Assembly (NCBI GenBank): GCA_902612235.1
Contig: CACMCJ010000005.1
Location: 19,166 to 83,165, forward strand
Direction of reading: 5' to 3'
Source: an uncultured Pelagibacteraceae bacterium
GTDB lineage: Bacteria; Pseudomonadota; Alphaproteobacteria; Pelagibacterales; Pelagibacteraceae
DNA: 64,000 nucleotides
Both the position numbers and the translations under genes were made by a program. This document shows positions 38,316-48,288 of the stretch, piece after piece (position 1 is the stretch's first letter; each line of letters begins with the position of its first letter). Under the pieces are notes generated by a model. That model worked only from the letters and a program-made list of their open reading frames with translations. It was not told where the DNA came from and did no database searches.

Positions 38316-39444
38316 TTGTAATTGGTTCCCTTGAAAACATAAATATTAAGAAAAAATAAAACAAGATTATCAATATTGCTGGAGAAAATATAAAAATCAA
38401 GTTCAATACTTTTGAAATACCTGTGTATCTAATAACCAGCTCTGAAAAGAGCAATATTAAAAACGCAAAGGTAAAAACTGAGTATTTATTAAAAAAATAA
38501 TTTCTCTTCGAGTAAGATTTTATTAATAAAAATGATGATATTAACGCTATTAGCGGTATATAAAATGGAAGAATTATCCGTCTATTTAAAACAGTAATAA
38601 TTTCTCTTTTTGTTTTTTGTTCACAAAATATCGAATTAAAATTAATTTGTTTGAAACAACTTAATAACTTTATAGTACTTGTTTCCTGTAATTTTGGTAC
38701 TTTGATTGTGTCTGTTTCAAGATTTTTTAAATCAATGTTTAATTGTTCAAATTTAATTACATTACTTTTGAGATCTTCTTTGTTTGTGCTTATGACTTGC
38801 CCTTTAAATAAAACCATTTTTTTTTCTAATACAATTCCTTCTTGAGCAACTATAGTAGTAGAGCTATTAGATGACTGATTAGCGTTAAGTGTTTTTAATT
38901 TATTTGATCTATCGTGAATAAAAACATCTTTAATATTGTTATCAATTTTACTTCCTACGAAAAAAGTAAATCCTTTAAATGAATCGCTAAACTGTTGAAC
39001 ACGAATTGTAGGTAAAAATGAATTAAAACCATCTTTACTTAAAATTTGTCTGGATTGGTTAAGAGCATAAGGGGTAATAAATAATGAGAATATTAAATAA
39101 AAAATCATAACCATTGTTGAAACGAAAAAAAATAAATTTACTAAATTTATTTTTTTAACCCCAGAGGTCCATAAAATTATAAATTCATTTTCTTGAATCT
39201 GTTTTAAAATAAAAATAACTAGTGAAATCAAAAAAGCTAATGGTATAAATTTAGTTAATATCCCTATAAGGTTTAGTAATGAATACTGAAAATAAATACT
39301 TACTGAATATCCATTTTCTACTATTAAATCTAAAAAACTTACCGCTCTTACAGTCCAAGCAATTATTGTTAAAGCGAATAATATAACAAAAAAAGTTTTT
39401 ATTATTTCCTTAAAGTAATTTTGATAAATTTTGTTTTGTACCAT
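38308..39444 (-). CDS. lptF: LPS export system permease LptF
   Basis: A 378-residue YjgP/YjgQ family protein, first in the six-gene envelope run. Helices at the N-terminus, the family segment around QENEFIILWTSGV (coupling helix facing LptB), a periplasmic jellyroll and C-terminal helices are present. The 135-base gap to divergent pepA contains a small TTGAATAAAATTCAA palindrome (39474-39488). No strong minus-strand promoter is obvious. Confidence 0.92.
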   Translation of the reverse strand: MVQNKIYQNYFKEIIKTFFVILFALTIIAWTVRAVSFLDLIVENGYSVSIYFQYSLLNLIGILTKFIPLAFLISLVIFILKQIQENEFIILWTSGVKKINLVNLFFFVSTMVMIFYLIFSLFITPYALNQSRQILSKDGFNSFLPTIRVQQFSDSFKGFTFFVGSKIDNNIKDVFIHDRSNKLKTLNANQSSNSSTTIVAQEGIVLEKKMVLFKGQVISTNKEDLKSNVIKFEQLNIDLKNLETDTIKVPKLQETSTIKLLSCFKQINFNSIFCEQKTKREIITVLNRRIILPFYIPLIALISSFLLIKSYSKRNYFFNKYSVFTFAFLILLFSELVIRYTGISKVLNLIFIFSPAILIILFYFFLIFMFSREPITNE

Positions 39445-39518
39445 GGCAATTTAATGTATATAAATAAAGCAACCTTGAATAAAATTCAATCTATGGTTTA
39501 ACTATGATCAAATTTACG

Positions 39519-39547
39519 TTGAAATTATATATATTAGCACATATATA
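39519..39547 (+). promoter_or_regulatory. Promoter candidate for pepA
   Basis: TTGAAA (39519-39524) and TATATA (39542-39547) are separated by the ideal 17 bases and lie 33 bases before the pepA start. The match is five of six at -35 and four of six at -10 in very AT-rich DNA. Confidence 0.45.
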
Positions 39548-39579
39548 CCACTTTGTTCGAGTAAATTTCTTTAAAACAT

Positions 39580-41037
39580 ATGGCTATAAAAATTAACTAT
39601 ACCAAAAATAAAAGTGGCAACTTCTCAGCTAATCTAGTCTTATTTTCTGATGAAAAATTTAGCCTTAATAACTTAAAAAAATATATTTCAGATTCGGAAT
39701 TCGCTTACATTAACGATCTGTTAAAAACAAGTGACTTAAAAAAAAACCTGCTAGTTTTTGAGTTGAATTCAAAAAAAAAGATAGTCTTAGTTTCAATTAA
39801 GAATAGTCTAAAAACATCTGATATAGAAAATTTAGGGGCAGATTTTTATAAACAAATAAATTATGGAAAGAACAGTGAGTACTTAATAATTTCTGATAGT
39901 GTACCAAGTAAATATGATAACTTTTTAAGTTACTTTTTACACGGCTTAAAATTAAAATCTTACGAATTTAATAAATATAAAACAAAAAAAGAGACAAGAA
40001 ATATTTCTATTAATGTTATAGGTAATAAAAACAAACCATCTTCTCAAAATCAAATTAAATTTAAAGCTTTAGAGGAAGGAACCTTTTTTGCACGAGATTT
40101 GGTTTCAGAACCAGGAAATATTTTACACCCAGATGAATACGCTAAAAGAATTAGTTCACTACGTAAAGATGGATTAAAGATAAATGTTTATGATGAACAA
40201 AAATTAAAAAAACTTGGTATGCATGCTTTACTTGGTGTAGGCCAAGGAAGTATTAGAGGATCTTATTTAGTTACTATGGAGTGGAATGGAGCAAAAAATA
40301 ATTCTAAGCCCTTGGCATTTGTTGGTAAAGGCGTGTGTTTTGATACAGGTGGATATTCTCTAAAACCTGCAAAATTTATGGAAGACATGACATACGACAT
40401 GGCTGGTTCAGCCACTGTAGTTGGTTTGATGAAAAATTTTGCTATGAGAAAAGCAAAAATAAATGCTGTTGGCGTTGTGGGATTAGTAGAAAATATGGTG
40501 AGCGGAAATGCACAAAGACCCGGGGATATAGTTAAATCCTATAGTGGAAAAACGATTGAAATATTAAATACAGATGCAGAGGGAAGATTAGTTTTAGCTG
40601 ATGCACTGACTTTTACTGAAAAAAAATTTAAACCAAAGTTTATTATTGATTTAGCTACTTTAACAGGCGCAATTATAGTTTGCTTAGGATCTGAATACGC
40701 TGGGCTTTTTTCAAATGATGACAAGCTATCAAAACAAATTTTCAATGCAGGTGAGAAAGTCGATGAAAAAGTATGGCGAATGCCTCTTCATAAAAATTAT
40801 GATAAACTTATGAATTCAAAAAATGCAGATGTACAAAATATAAATTATGTGGGAGGAGCTGGTTCAACAACAGCTGCGCAATTTTTACAAAGGTTTATTT
40901 TAAATAAAACTCCATGGGCACATCTTGATATAGCTGGTATGGCATTTTCAAAATACGGCGGAGCACTTAACTCTGGTGGAGCGACTGGATTTGGGGTGAG
41001 ATTACTAAACCAACTTGTCGAAGAAAATTATGAGTAA
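39580..41037 (+). CDS. pepA: Leucyl aminopeptidase (M17)
   Basis: A 485-residue two-zinc exopeptidase releasing N-terminal residues from peptides. The M17 signature NTDAEGRLVL is complete, as are GKGVCFDTGGYSLKPA (metal/catalytic lysine) and the MTYDMAGSA segment. It probably recycles peptides from protein turnover or uptake. The 3' end overlaps ndk by eight bases. Confidence 0.96.
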   Translation: MAIKINYTKNKSGNFSANLVLFSDEKFSLNNLKKYISDSEFAYINDLLKTSDLKKNLLVFELNSKKKIVLVSIKNSLKTSDIENLGADFYKQINYGKNSEYLIISDSVPSKYDNFLSYFLHGLKLKSYEFNKYKTKKETRNISINVIGNKNKPSSQNQIKFKALEEGTFFARDLVSEPGNILHPDEYAKRISSLRKDGLKINVYDEQKLKKLGMHALLGVGQGSIRGSYLVTMEWNGAKNNSKPLAFVGKGVCFDTGGYSLKPAKFMEDMTYDMAGSATVVGLMKNFAMRKAKINAVGVVGLVENMVSGNAQRPGDIVKSYSGKTIEILNTDAEGRLVLADALTFTEKKFKPKFIIDLATLTGAIIVCLGSEYAGLFSNDDKLSKQIFNAGEKVDEKVWRMPLHKNYDKLMNSKNADVQNINYVGGAGSTTAAQFLQRFILNKTPWAHLDIAGMAFSKYGGALNSGGATGFGVRLLNQLVEENYE

Positions 41038-41440
41038 AGTAGAGCAAACTCTCTCTATTATTAAACCTGACGCAGTTGAAAGAAATTTAATCGAAGAAAT
41101 AAAGTCTATTTTTTTGAAAAATAATCTAATAATTAAAGAAGATAAAAAAATACAAATTACAAAAGAGGAGGCAGCCGAGTTTTATAAAATTCATCAGTCT
41201 AAACCATTTTATGACGCTCTTTGTTCATACTTATCTTCAGGACCAATAGTAGTAATGGTATTGGAAGGTGAAAATGCTGTTTCGAAGAATCGAAAGCTAA
41301 TGGGAGCCACAGACCCCAAAAATGCTGATGAAAATACCATTAGAAAGCTTTATGGCATATCAATAGATAAAAACTCAGTTCATGGATCAGACTCTATTGA
41401 AAATGCTAAACAAGAAATTAATTTTTTTTTTAAATCCTAA
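41030..41440 (+). CDS. ndk: Nucleoside-diphosphate kinase
   Basis: A 136-residue enzyme equalising NTP and dNTP pools. I use the ATG at 41030 (MSKVEQTLSIIKPDAVERN); an ATG at 41015 would lie deeper in pepA. The phosphohistidine is in VHGSDS. The KLMGATDP loop is intact. The last codons include a run of ten T, a possible slippage tract of no obvious effect. It converges with purN, sharing CTAA. Confidence 0.97.
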   Translation: MSKVEQTLSIIKPDAVERNLIEEIKSIFLKNNLIIKEDKKIQITKEEAAEFYKIHQSKPFYDALCSYLSSGPIVVMVLEGENAVSKNRKLMGATDPKNADENTIRKLYGISIDKNSVHGSDSIENAKQEINFFFKS

Positions 41441-42000
41441 TAGTTTCTAAAAATTTTAATTAATGCTTCAGAAAAAGCTTTATGTTCTAACTTTTGTGTT
41501 TTTTCCTTTAAACTTTTAATATCGTCGTTTCTTTCAATAAAAAAAGTCTTTTGTACAATAGTTTTTCCGCTATCTAATTTTTCAGTCACAAAATGAACTG
41601 TGCAACCAGTTTTTTTTTCTTTATCAAATAAAACTCTTTCAAATGTTTTAAGACCCTTATATTTCGGAAGCAAAGAGGGATGTATATTAATTATTCTTTT
41701 TCTAAAATTTCTTATAAATTTTTTTGAAATTATTTTCATAAATCCAGCTAAACATATAATTGAAATTTTATAATTCTTAATTTTTCTTAAAATATCTTCT
41801 TCAAAATTTTTATTTTTTGTATTTACTAAAAAATAAGGAATTGAATTTTTTTTTGCGTACAAAATACCATTAGCATTTTTATTATTACAAATTACAAGAC
41901 TTATATTAATTGGGAAAGTATAATCTCTTGATTTTAGTATTAAAGATTTTAGATTTGAACCGTAACCAGAAATAAATACACATGCGTTTCTTTTTACCAT
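41437..42000 (-). CDS. purN: Phosphoribosylglycinamide formyltransferase
   Basis: A 187-residue folate-dependent enzyme for the third step of purine synthesis. The catalytic histidine sits in NIHPSLLPKYKG, with a following catalytic Asp in ...EKLDSGKTIVQK. It starts in a seven-base overlap with purM, its common partner, and converges with ndk. Confidence 0.96.
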   Translation of the reverse strand: MVKRNACVFISGYGSNLKSLILKSRDYTFPINISLVICNNKNANGILYAKKNSIPYFLVNTKNKNFEEDILRKIKNYKISIICLAGFMKIISKKFIRNFRKRIINIHPSLLPKYKGLKTFERVLFDKEKKTGCTVHFVTEKLDSGKTIVQKTFFIERNDDIKSLKEKTQKLEHKAFSEALIKIFRNY

Positions 42001-43022
42001 TTGATATTATTATATATGTTTATTTTTTTTTGGCCTTGAGATATATGCCCGATAACGTAAGGCATATAATCTTTAGAAAAAAATTTTTGAATTTTTTTAA
42101 CATTTTTTTTGTCTACAATAATACAAAATCCAACACCGCAATTAAAAGTTTTTAGCATTTCATCATCAGATATATTTTTTGATTTAAGCCAACGAAATAT
42201 TTTTTTAGTTTTAATTTTAGCTAGGTCTATATTGATAGAAAGATTTTTTGGAACTGATCTCATCAGATTTTCGATTAATCCACCTCCAGTTATATGTGCT
42301 GCAGAATTAACCAAATTTTTATTTACAAGTTTTAAAATCTCCTCAGTATAAATCTTGGTTGGTTTAAGTAATTCTTTTTTTAGTATTTTAGGTATCTTAT
42401 TTTTTTTTAAAATCGCTCTTACTAAAGAATAACCGTTTGAATGAATTCCGCTTGAGGGTATAGCTAAAATCAAATTTTCATTTTTTACTTTTTTTTTATT
42501 TAATATTTTTTTTTTTGATACGATACCTACACTAAATCCAGCTAAATCAAATTTATCTTTTGAATATATACCTGGCATTTCAGCCGTTTCTCCACCTATT
42601 AGCTCACAATTAGAAATTTTGCATCCTTTCAAAATTCCACTTAAAATACTCTTAGTTTTATTAAAATTAATTTTACCAACAGCAATATAATCTAAAAAAA
42701 ATAAAGGTTTAGCACCTTGAACAATAAGATCGTTAACACACATTGCCACTAAATCGATCCCTATAGTATTAAACTTTTTAAATTTATTGGTTAAAGCAAT
42801 TTTAGTTCCAACTCCATCTGTACATGATATAATTACAGGATCTTTTATCTTTATTTTGCTTAAGTCAAAGGCTGATCCAAAAGAACCAATATTTTGATTT
42901 TCAAACGAGTTATCCTTTTTTTTGACATTTTTTTTTGTAATTCTTGATATGTGATTAACAAATTTATTAGCAACAGATATATTAACACCACTTTTTTTAT
43001 AACTATTTTGCATTTCTTTCAT
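41994..43022 (-). CDS. purM: Phosphoribosylformylglycinamidine cyclo-ligase
   Basis: A 342-residue ATP-dependent enzyme forming the AIR ring in purine synthesis. SYKKSGVNI, the ISCTDGVGTK motif, DLVAMCVNDL and GGETAEMPG are typical. It is coupled to purN and separated from the divergent DUF2066 gene by only 25 bases, so their promoters must overlap each other or the genes. Confidence 0.97.
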   Translation of the reverse strand: MKEMQNSYKKSGVNISVANKFVNHISRITKKNVKKKDNSFENQNIGSFGSAFDLSKIKIKDPVIISCTDGVGTKIALTNKFKKFNTIGIDLVAMCVNDLIVQGAKPLFFLDYIAVGKINFNKTKSILSGILKGCKISNCELIGGETAEMPGIYSKDKFDLAGFSVGIVSKKKILNKKKVKNENLILAIPSSGIHSNGYSLVRAILKKNKIPKILKKELLKPTKIYTEEILKLVNKNLVNSAAHITGGGLIENLMRSVPKNLSINIDLAKIKTKKIFRWLKSKNISDDEMLKTFNCGVGFCIIVDKKNVKKIQKFFSKDYMPYVIGHISQGQKKINIYNNIKW

Positions 43023-43047
43023 TAATAAAGATGTTATTTAGCTTAAT

Positions 43048-44091
43048 ATGAAAAATATAATATTAATCTGTATATTAATTATTTTATTTAAAACTGGAAA
43101 TGTTTTATCTAATAGTAATATTTTTAATGTTAATAATATTGAAGTTGAAAATTTAACTTCAAAAAACAAAGAAATTCAAGTCAATCTAGCATTTAAAAAG
43201 GCATATGATAAATTGATAAATCGTATTCTTTTAAAAAAAGATTACCAAAAAATTAAAGATGCTAACTTAGCCCAAATAAAAAAGTTAGTTTCATACTACC
43301 AGGTTGCTAAAACGGATAAAGAAAATAAAAAAAATAAAGAAATTTTATTTAACGTTTCTTTTAACAGAGAAAGAGTACATCAATTTTTTTATAAGAATAA
43401 TATTCTTTATTCTGATATTATTAATACCGAAGTGATTTTATTTCCCTTATTTATAAAAGATAAAAAATACTTAATTTTTACTCAAAATTATTTTTATGAC
43501 AATTGGAACAATATTAAATCAGATTATTTAATACAGTATACATTGCCGGTTGAAAATATTGAAAATATACAAAAAATTAATCTTAACAAAAATAAACTTT
43601 ATGATATTGATGTCTCTAATTTTTTTATAGAGCATGAAAAAGATAATATTACTTTTGCTATTATCGAAGTTCAAAAAAATTCATCTAAAATTTTTTTAAA
43701 GACTAGAATTCAAGGTAAAAAAATAAATAAGACACTTGTATTAGAAAAGAAAAATGAAACTAATAATGAGGAGTTTTATAAAAAAATTATTTTAAATATT
43801 AATGATCAAATTACTGAGTTGATAAAATCACAAAATTTAATAGATGTAAGAACCCCATCATTTTTGAATGTAAAGATTAACTTAAACAAAAAAAATAGCC
43901 TTCTTGAATTTGACAATAGAATTAAGAAAATTGAATTAATAGATAATTTTTATGTTCAGGAATTAAATAAAAATTATGTTTTGGTAAAAATTAGATATCT
44001 TGGAAAAATAGATAAACTAATTAATAAACTGGAAGATCATCAAATAAATTTAACTATGACTGAGGGTCAGTGGCAACTTGATATAATCTAA
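43048..44091 (+). CDS. DUF2066 family exported protein
   Basis: A 347-residue protein with a signal peptide (LICILIILFKTGNVLSNSN). The following region (AFKKAYDKLINRILLKKDY, then NVSFNRERVHQFF) matches DUF2066. Such genes often lie between purM and hda, as here; function is unknown to me. It is very rich in Lys, Asn and Ile. The stop overlaps the hda start by one base, so it is in the hda-aspS transcript. Assignment rests on the N-terminal segment plus synteny. Confidence 0.75.
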   Translation: MKNIILICILIILFKTGNVLSNSNIFNVNNIEVENLTSKNKEIQVNLAFKKAYDKLINRILLKKDYQKIKDANLAQIKKLVSYYQVAKTDKENKKNKEILFNVSFNRERVHQFFYKNNILYSDIINTEVILFPLFIKDKKYLIFTQNYFYDNWNNIKSDYLIQYTLPVENIENIQKINLNKNKLYDIDVSNFFIEHEKDNITFAIIEVQKNSSKIFLKTRIQGKKINKTLVLEKKNETNNEEFYKKIILNINDQITELIKSQNLIDVRTPSFLNVKINLNKKNSLLEFDNRIKKIELIDNFYVQELNKNYVLVKIRYLGKIDKLINKLEDHQINLTMTEGQWQLDII

Positions 44092-44750
44092 TGAGTCAAC
44101 TGGTATTTAAATTTCCTTTTAAAAAACAATATTTTGAGCAGGACTATTATGTTTCAAACAATAATTTTTCTGCATACAAGCTAATTGAAGGTTGGCCTAA
44201 ATGGCCCGACAAATGGTTAAATATTTTTGGACCAACAGGTTGCGGTAAAACTCATTTATCTAATATCCTAATTCAAAAAATTAATTTATCTAAAATAATA
44301 AGCGCAAAAGACATAAACAATGAGTCAATCAACCAAATAAAAGAATTAGATTGCTTAATAATAGATGATTATAAAAATGATATTGATGAAAATCTTCTTT
44401 ACACAATACTTAATCACTCAAAACAAAATGATAGTTTTATCGTGATTAATTCTGTTTATCCATTAAAAGATTATAAATTTACACTTACTGATTTAAAATC
44501 AAGAGCTCAAAGTTTTGTAAATTTAGGCATTGAACTTCCTTCAGATGATTTATTGAGAGTAATTATTTCAAAGTCTTTTTCAGAAAAACAAATAGAAATA
44601 TCTCCCAAAATATCTGAATATGTTATAAAAAATATAGAGCGTTCTTATGAAAAAGTATTTAAATTTATAAAAGAAATAGATGAATTGTCTTTATCTTCTG
44701 GAAAATCAATTAATATTAATTTAATAAAAAAAGTACTTACTGATGAATAA
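44091..44750 (+). CDS. hda: DnaA-related regulatory ATPase (Hda/HdaA)
   Basis: A 219-residue AAA+ protein related to the ATPase domain of DnaA but lacking the DNA-binding domain IV. The P-loop is [10 protein letters not shown] and Walker B is DCLIIDD. A clamp-binding-like QLVFKFPF begins the protein, as in Hda proteins, which with the beta clamp trigger ATP hydrolysis on DnaA and limit re-initiation. It overlaps DUF2066 and aspS. DnaA itself and DnaC-type loaders are alternatives, but length and start favour Hda. Confidence 0.88.
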   Translation: MSQLVFKFPFKKQYFEQDYYVSNNNFSAYKLIEGWPKWPDKWLNIFGPTGCGKTHLSNILIQKINLSKIISAKDINNESINQIKELDCLIIDDYKNDIDENLLYTILNHSKQNDSFIVINSVYPLKDYKFTLTDLKSRAQSFVNLGIELPSDDLLRVIISKSFSEKQIEISPKISEYVIKNIERSYEKVFKFIKEIDELSLSSGKSININLIKKVLTDE

Positions 44751-46530
44751 ATATAGATCTCATAATTGTTCTGAACTGACAGAAAATGACTCTGGAAAAA
44801 TTGTTTCTTTATCTGGATGGCTGCACAGGAAAAGAGATCATGGAAATTTATTATTTATAGATCTTAGAGATCATTTTGGTCTTACACAATGTGTAATAGA
44901 AAACAAAAATAAATTTTTTCCTATCTTGGAAAAATTAAGACCGGAGTCAGTGCTAACTGTTAAAGGCAAAGTATCAAAGAGAGAAAAAGGAACAGAAAAC
45001 TTAGATTTAATGACTGGTAAAATTGAGTTAATAATAGATTCTGTTCAAATACTTTCAGAGTCCAATGAATTACCAATGCCTGTATTTGGAGAACAAAATT
45101 ATCCAGAGGATATTAGGCTTAAGTATAGATTTTTAGATTTAAGAAGAGAAGAGATGCATAAAAATATAATTTTAAGATCTAAAGTTATTTCTTTTATTAG
45201 ATCTGAAATGTTGAAGTTAGGTTTTTTAGAATATCAAACTCCTATTTTAACATCATCTAGTCCTGAGGGTGCTAGAGATTTTTTGGTTCCAAGTAGGCTT
45301 AACCCAGGAAAATTTTATGCTTTACCACAAGCTCCTCAGCAATTTAAACAATTAGTAATGGTTGCGGGATTTGATAAATATTTTCAAATCGCACCTTGTT
45401 TTAGAGATGAAGATGCCAGAGCTGATAGAAGTCCTGGTGAATTCTACCAACTTGATATCGAAATGTCATTTGTAGAACAAGAGGATGTTTTTAAAGTAAT
45501 TGAAAGTTTAATGGTCAATGTGTTTAAACAATTTTCATCAAAAAAAATAATAGAAACTACATTTCCAAAAATTCCATTTAAAGAAACAATGCTCAAATAT
45601 GGAACTGATAAACCAGACTTAAGAAATCCTTTAGTTATAAGTGATATAACTAAAGTGTTTAATAATGAAGATGTAAAATTTGATATCTTTAAAAAGATGG
45701 TAAAATCTGGCTCAAAAGTTAGATGTATAATTACAAAAAATACAAAAGATAAACCTAGAAGCTTTTTTGACAATATTGATAAATGGGCCAAGGATCAAGG
45801 CGCTTCAGGGTTAGCATATTTTACTTTTGAAAAAAGTGAAAAAATTTCTGGAAAAGGCCCAGTTGGAAAATTTTTTGGAGAAAAATCTTTAAAAGAAATT
45901 ATGAAAATTTGTAATGCAGAAATAGGAGATAGTATTTTTTTATGTTGTGGAAAAGAGCAAGAAGTAGAAAAAATTTTATCAATTGCAAGAAATAAAATCG
46001 CGAACGACTTACATCTCATAAATGAAAATCAATTTGCATTTTGCTGGATAATAGACTACCCAATGTATGAAGTTGACGAAAAAACAAAAGCGATTAAGTT
46101 CAGTCATAATCCTTTTTCTATGCCTCAAGGAGATATTGATAAATTAGATTTAAGTAACCCATTGAAAATTAAGGCATATCAGTATGATATTGTATGTAAT
46201 GGAGTTGAACTATCCTCAGGGGCAATTAGAAATCATTTACCTGATTTAATGTACAAGCTTTTTTCGATAGCAGGTTATAACAAAAAAAAAGTTGAAGAAA
46301 AATTTAGTGGAATGTTAAATGCGCTTAGTTATGGTGCACCTCCCCATGGTGGAATAGCGCCAGGTATCGATAGAATAGTAATGTTATTGGCAGATGAAAA
46401 AAATATTAGAGAAGTGACGTTATTTCCCATGAATCAAAATGCAGAAGATCTGATGATGAAAGCTCCGTCAGAAGTAGATACAGAACAACTTAAAGAATTA
46501 AGTATTAAAACAGATATCAAAAAAAATTAA
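44743..46530 (+). CDS. aspS: Aspartyl-tRNA synthetase
   Basis: A 595-residue bacterial-type AspRS with an N-terminal OB-fold ([21 protein letters not shown]), a class II core ([33 protein letters not shown]) and a bacterial GAD insertion before motif 3 ([13 protein letters not shown]). Whether it also charges tRNA-Asn cannot be decided from the sequence by eye. It overlaps hda by eight bases and converges with the TSCPD gene, sharing TTAA. Confidence 0.97.
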   Translation: MNKYRSHNCSELTENDSGKIVSLSGWLHRKRDHGNLLFIDLRDHFGLTQCVIENKNKFFPILEKLRPESVLTVKGKVSKREKGTENLDLMTGKIELIIDSVQILSESNELPMPVFGEQNYPEDIRLKYRFLDLRREEMHKNIILRSKVISFIRSEMLKLGFLEYQTPILTSSSPEGARDFLVPSRLNPGKFYALPQAPQQFKQLVMVAGFDKYFQIAPCFRDEDARADRSPGEFYQLDIEMSFVEQEDVFKVIESLMVNVFKQFSSKKIIETTFPKIPFKETMLKYGTDKPDLRNPLVISDITKVFNNEDVKFDIFKKMVKSGSKVRCIITKNTKDKPRSFFDNIDKWAKDQGASGLAYFTFEKSEKISGKGPVGKFFGEKSLKEIMKICNAEIGDSIFLCCGKEQEVEKILSIARNKIANDLHLINENQFAFCWIIDYPMYEVDEKTKAIKFSHNPFSMPQGDIDKLDLSNPLKIKAYQYDIVCNGVELSSGAIRNHLPDLMYKLFSIAGYNKKKVEEKFSGMLNALSYGAPPHGGIAPGIDRIVMLLADEKNIREVTLFPMNQNAEDLMMKAPSEVDTEQLKELSIKTDIKKN

Positions 46531-47339
46531 TTTTTAGATTTTAGATTAATTCTAACATCAGAAAGGTCTACAAGTTTTTCCTCATAATTACTCCTTACAA
46601 AGCCTTTAGACGTTATATTTTTTACAATTTTGAGAAACTTATCATCTGTGTTATTACCAGAAATTTCTTTACTACTTGCAATAGATGGAGTGTGAGCTAA
46701 TTCTTCTTTACCTAAGTATGAAATAGCTAATTCTCTGAACACATAGTCTAGTATAGATGAAGCACTTAAAATTCTATCATTACCAATTACTTTTCCTGAA
46801 GGTTCAAATTTAGTATCTATAAAAGCGTCTACATATTCATCAAGTGGAACCCCGTATTGCAAACCAAGTGAAATAGCTATAGCAAAATTATTCATCATAG
46901 CTTTCACTAGCTCACCTTCTTTATTAGTATCGATAAATATTTCACCAATTTTACCGTCATTATATTCACCTGTATGTAAATAGACTTTATGATCCCCAAT
47001 CTGTGCTTTTTGAATATAACCTTTTCTCCTGTCTGGCATTTTGAATCTTGCATTATTTTTAATTTTTAATTGATTTTGATTATTTAAATTATTTTGGTTT
47101 TTCGGATTTAAAACTTCTTTGGCTATTGAAGGAGATAATAAAGTGTCCTTTTCTTTTTTATCATCTATTTTTTGACCAATTTTTTTAGTTTTCCTTTTAT
47201 TAAGTTTTACATCAATTACCTCTACTGATCCGTCATCTCTTGTATCGATCTTTGATAATTCTTGGTCATTTAAGTTATCTAAAGTGTGTACAGTTTTAAA
47301 TGTGCAAGTATAGTAGGTTTCTACAATAAATTTTTTCAT
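46527..47339 (-). CDS. Stand-alone TSCPD-domain protein, NrdJb-like
   Basis: A 270-residue protein with no catalytic ribonucleotide-reductase barrel. Residues about 103-210 ([52 protein letters not shown], then [13 protein letters not shown] and [15 protein letters not shown]) closely resemble the C-terminal TSCPD region of B12-dependent class II RNR (NrdJ). In Pseudomonas aeruginosa this region is a separate subunit, NrdJb, needed by NrdJa. Here no NrdJa is adjacent. The N-terminus ([17 protein letters not shown]) is also NrdJb-like as I recall it. A linker rich in Lys, Asn and Gln joins the two. Function without a catalytic subunit is unknown. Confidence 0.8.
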   Translation of the reverse strand: MKKFIVETYYTCTFKTVHTLDNLNDQELSKIDTRDDGSVEVIDVKLNKRKTKKIGQKIDDKKEKDTLLSPSIAKEVLNPKNQNNLNNQNQLKIKNNARFKMPDRRKGYIQKAQIGDHKVYLHTGEYNDGKIGEIFIDTNKEGELVKAMMNNFAIAISLGLQYGVPLDEYVDAFIDTKFEPSGKVIGNDRILSASSILDYVFRELAISYLGKEELAHTPSIASSKEISGNNTDDKFLKIVKNITSKGFVRSNYEEKLVDLSDVRINLKSKN

Positions 47340-47403
47340 TTTAAAAAGGAATCTGTTTTAAGATCTATAGCAAAAATGAAAGGTGTCTGGTATAAGAAAT
47401 TAT

Positions 47404-47418
47404 ACACTTATTAAGTGT
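47404..47418. promoter_or_regulatory. Palindrome ACACTTATTAAGTGT between TSCPD and NDUFA12 genes
   Basis: A perfect inverted repeat ACACTT-ATT-AAGTGT sits in the divergent gap. On the minus strand it directly abuts and overlaps a TATAAT (47404-47399), the likely -10 of the TSCPD gene. The ACAC...GTGT ends resemble the NrdR box, whose consensus is one base longer (ACACWATATATWGTGT as I recall it). No second box at the usual spacing was found. Confidence 0.42.
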
Positions 47419-47438
47419 GTGGACTTTATAAATTTTAT

Positions 47439-47789
47439 ATGAGCTTTAAAATATTTTTTACATGGTGGAACAGACAAACACTGGGAACTTTTTTAAAAAC
47501 ATTAATCTTTGGAAAATTTGTTGGAAAAGACGAATTCGGAAACAAATACTATAAAGATAAAAAAGATAAAAGATGGGTAATATACTCAAAAAATATTGAA
47601 GCTACAAAAATTACCTCTGATTGGTTTTTATGGATGCATCATACTGTTGACAAAATTCCTGTGCAAAGTGAGAAAAAATATTCATGGCAAAAAAAACATC
47701 AAGAAAACAAAACAGGTTCAAATGAAAGTTATAAACCCACGAAAATTGAAAAAAATGATAAATTAAAAAAATATGAAACTTGGAAATAA
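47439..47789 (+). CDS. NADH dehydrogenase subunit NDUFA12 (B17.2 family)
   Basis: A 116-residue accessory subunit of respiratory complex I, found in mitochondria and alphaproteobacteria. FTWWNRQTLGT, VGKDEFGNKYYKDK and WFLWMHHTVDKIP are the family hallmarks. I choose the ATG at 47439; an upstream in-frame ATG at 47415 adds eight residues not typical of the family. It overlaps the DUF2155 gene by 17 bases, a recurring pair in alphaproteobacteria. Confidence 0.93.
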   Translation: MSFKIFFTWWNRQTLGTFLKTLIFGKFVGKDEFGNKYYKDKKDKRWVIYSKNIEATKITSDWFLWMHHTVDKIPVQSEKKYSWQKKHQENKTGSNESYKPTKIEKNDKLKKYETWK

Positions 47790-48288
47790 ATACTTTTACT
47801 TACTTCTTTTAAACTTGTTTTTTTTTAATTCATTTTTATTTTCTAATGAGGAGATATTAAGTTCACCTTTAATTAATTTAGAAAAACTAAAGCCGAGTTT
47901 TGAGGAGTCTATTGATAATGATCAACTTATAAATGGAAATGAGTTCATCCAAAATAAGAAAAAAAATATAAAAAAAAATATCAGTAAAAATATTAGTGCT
48001 AAATTTTTTGGTTTGGATAAAATTACGGCTAAAAGTTCAGAAATTATTGTAAACTTGGGAGAAATAAAAAAATTTGGACCATTAGAGATTAAAGTTTTAA
48101 AATGCGGTAAAGTAGAGCTAGAAGATAAAATTGATAATGTTGCTTATTTACAAGTAAAAGATATAACCAAAACTGAGAATGAAAAAGTTTTTATATTCAA
48201 TGGCTGGACATTTGCATCCGACCCGAATATAACCCCTTTTGATCATGCTATATATGACTTGCAATTGGTGAGTTGTAGCAATGTCTAA
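47773..48288 (+). CDS. DUF2155 family exported protein
   Basis: A 171-residue protein with a signal peptide and a poly-lysine linker followed by the DUF2155 domain (LGEIKKFGPLEIKVLKCGKV through VFIFNGWTFASDP). The domain is alphaproteobacterial and of unknown function. Linkage to NDUFA12 is conserved. The ending has two cysteines (C at about 113 and 169) that could form a disulfide in the periplasm. It converges with accC, sharing CTAA. Confidence 0.85.
   Translation: MKLGNKYFYLLLLNLFFFNSFLFSNEEILSSPLINLEKLKPSFEESIDNDQLINGNEFIQNKKKNIKKNISKNISAKFFGLDKITAKSSEIIVNLGEIKKFGPLEIKVLKCGKVELEDKIDNVAYLQVKDITKTENEKVFIFNGWTFASDPNITPFDHAIYDLQLVSCSNV

Noticed and set aside
41422..41431. Run of ten T near the end of ndk as a phase-variable tract
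   Set aside because: It affects only the last residues of the protein, and long A/T runs are common in this AT-rich sequence.
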